The translations under genes were made by a program, and so were the position numbers. DNA of 64,000 bases from Stieleria sp. JC731 (GTDB lineage: Bacteria; Planctomycetota; Planctomycetia; Pirellulales; Pirellulaceae), in NCBI RefSeq assembly GCF_020966635.1, contig NZ_JAJKFQ010000001.1, positions 1,488,001-1,552,000 of the forward strand, read 5' to 3'. Numbering within the stretch: position 1 is the first letter of the stretch; each line of letters starts with the position of its first letter. Of this stretch, positions 62,542 to 64,000 are shown piece by piece. The notes beneath the pieces are model-generated. The model was not told the DNA's origin, made no database searches, and saw only the letters and a list, made by a program, of their open reading frames with translations.

Positions 62542-64000
62542 TCATTTACGAGCAACCGTTAATGAATCATGTCCATTGACTGGTGGAGGAGACTGAACCA
62601 TTGGCGGTTCCATTTGGTAGCTATCCAGTGGTGATTCCGCATCGTCAAATCGTCTTGTCGAGTTCGTCGTTGTTGACGGTTCGTCAACGCGATAGTGACT
62701 TTGGTAGCTGCTCAGATACCCGTATTCATGTTTGGCAAAGTAGTTGTATGCCGAATAGCCAAAGCGGCCATCATCGGGATTGACCACAACGCCATCGATT
62801 GTGGCACCTTGTTGACCAAGCAAACTTGAGGCGCGATGCACTAGCGGCGCGTTGTTCGATTTGACTTTGGTGACCAGCAAACAACTGTCAACGCGTGTCG
62901 CGATGATCGACGCGTCCGTCACAGCCAAGATCGGTGGTGAATCAATCAAGACGACGTCGTAAACACTACGCATGTGTTCGATGAATTTTGCGAACCGTTG
63001 CGACTCCAGCAATTCAGACGGGTTGGACGTTTTCGTGCCGCTCGGACAGAGCGTGAGGTTCAGTTGTTCGCATTCGTTCAGGCACATCGACAAGGCGCGG
63101 TGGCCTCGCATCAGGTCGGAAAGACCCAATGAGTTTTCGATTCCAAACACATAGTCAATCATTGGTCGACGCATATCGGCATCGATCAGTAGAACTCGTT
63201 TTCCCGTCTGTGCGATCGAGACGGCGAGGTTGCAGATCGTTGTGGTCTTCCCGTCACCGGGGCTTGGGCTTGAAAGTAGAAAGACGTTTTTGTTTTCACG
63301 TTTGGCCAGAAGCAAGATCGATGTTCGCAAAGCTCGATAGCTTTCCGCTTCGTTCCCACAAGGCTGATGGAACGTCGCCACCATTGGCGAAATTTTCGAA
63401 TCGGGGATCGCAGCCTTCTGAAGCTTTCTTGATGATAATTGTGGGGCATGAGCCAAGATCTTTGCCCCTACGGCTGCTTCCACTTCTGTCGGGTTGCGGA
63501 ATGTGCGATCGCGAATTTCTGCAATCATGGCCAAGACCAAGCCGAGCATGACGCCTGACATCACACCGGAGATTGCGATTTTTGATTTGCTGGGCCAAAA
63601 CGGAAAGTTGGCAGCTTTGGGCGTCACCAGCAGATCGGTTGCAAACCCGGAGTATTCGTTGCTGAGTGTTAGTTCCTGAAGACGTTTGAAGACTTCGTCG
63701 TATCGAGCTTGTGCGCGATCAAGATTGGCACGAAGCGAATCTCCTTTGAGCACAGTCAGCTCGACTTCTTTGGCCAGCTCCGTTTCTCGCTCCGATTGTG
63801 CCAGCAGCTCTTGTTCGCGATTGGTGAACTGATTGATGTCGCTTTTAAGGATCTCGAAATAAGTTTTCAGAATCTCAGCCGGTGGAAGGTCGAATGCCTC
63901 AGCTGAGTTTGCGTCCGCGACAGATTCTTCGTCCTCGGAATCGGCTGTGCGATATTGGTCGACATAGTCGCGAATGCTTTGGATTTCCGCTTCCAACGCT
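62542..64000 (-). CDS. Polysaccharide biosynthesis tyrosine autokinase (Wzc-like), N-terminus beyond window
   Basis: Partial: the frame stays open to the window edge, and the first Met seen (63996) is internal to a coiled-coil region, so the start lies outside. The visible part is the periplasmic coiled coil (QELLAQSERETELAKEVEL), a membrane segment (IAISGVMSGVMLGLVLAMIA), then the BY-kinase: SYRALRTSILLL, Walker A SSPSPGDGKTTT, Walker A' LLIDADMRRP, Walker B VVLIDSPPIL. A C-terminal cluster of seven tyrosines (YSAYNYFAKHEYGYLSSYQS, then Y) is the autophosphorylation tail. A Pro/Ser-rich tail of 60 residues follows. It controls chain length and export of the polymer made by the genes downstream. 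Confidence 0.93.
   Translation of the reverse strand, partial: ALEAEIQSIRDYVDQYRTADSEDEESVADANSAEAFDLPPAEILKTYFEILKSDINQFTNREQELLAQSERETELAKEVELTVLKGDSLRANLDRAQARYDEVFKRLQELTLSNEYSGFATDLLVTPKAANFPFWPSKSKIAISGVMSGVMLGLVLAMIAEIRDRTFRNPTEVEAAVGAKILAHAPQLSSRKLQKAAIPDSKISPMVATFHQPCGNEAESYRALRTSILLLAKRENKNVFLLSSPSPGDGKTTTICNLAVSIAQTGKRVLLIDADMRRPMIDYVFGIENSLGLSDLMRGHRALSMCLNECEQLNLTLCPSGTKTSNPSELLESQRFAKFIEHMRSVYDVVLIDSPPILAVTDASIIATRVDSCLLVTKVKSNNAPLVHRASSLLGQQGATIDGVVVNPDDGRFGYSAYNYFAKHEYGYLSSYQSHYRVDEPSTTTNSTRRFDDAESPLDSYQMEPPMVQSPPPVNGHDSLTVARK

Overview
The window looks like a chromosome segment of a planctomycete of the Pirellulales (Rhodopirellula/Blastopirellula type). The evidence is a LEPR-XLL-like N-terminus fused to a DUF4347 domain, a secreted protein with two TIGR03000-like repeats, a PqqD-like/M50/HlyD fusion, many genes without a clear Shine-Dalgarno sequence, and intergenic repeats of a kind I associate with that group. 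Base use looks even throughout, and I saw no insertion sequence, prophage, CRISPR array, rRNA or complete tRNA.

Layout. 1-11 kb holds housekeeping and envelope genes: a DUF3750 protein, a zinc-ribbon membrane protein, rpiB-aroC, a very long secA, the Kdo transferase waaA (so lipid A/LPS is made) and a Tat-exported beta-propeller protein. 11-14.2 kb is a noncoding repeat array followed by feoA-feoB behind a Fur-box-like palindrome. 14.2-31.3 kb is the most unusual part. A 13-bp x9 minisatellite is followed by an HD-GYP response regulator and a four-gene export operon (TolC, HlyD, GAF-like/HlyD, PqqD-like/M50/HlyD). Divergent from that operon are a 1826-residue surface protein and a hybrid histidine kinase whose start overlaps the surface protein's stop. 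31.5-41.7 kb is mostly housekeeping: a DUF4404 protein, a Ser-Gly-rich TIGR03000 secreted protein, trpS, acpS, ppdK, cysS, ruvC and ruvA. 41.9-44.2 kb is a sensor kinase/response regulator pair. 44.2-64 kb is one long minus-strand exopolysaccharide cluster of 17 genes, cut by the window end.

How the genes may work together. The 14-31 kb locus resembles a self-contained adhesion device: a giant multidomain protein with a caspase-like His/Cys pair near its N-terminus and a C-terminal membrane segment, its own outer-membrane and periplasmic adaptor proteins, a membrane zinc protease fused to an adaptor, a translationally coupled phosphorelay kinase, and a c-di-GMP phosphodiesterase regulator as a plausible output. 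No ABC ATPase is present in the window. This reading is inference from domains and gene order.

The exopolysaccharide cluster has the parts of a Wzx/Wzy-type pathway: tyrosine autokinase (Wzc-like), initiating phosphoglycosyltransferase, flippase, polymerase, eight glycosyltransferases, three hexapeptide acyltransferases, a sulfotransferase and a VanZ-like protein. Two late genes closely resemble WcaI and WcaF of colanic acid synthesis. The product is probably an acylated and possibly sulfated surface polymer.
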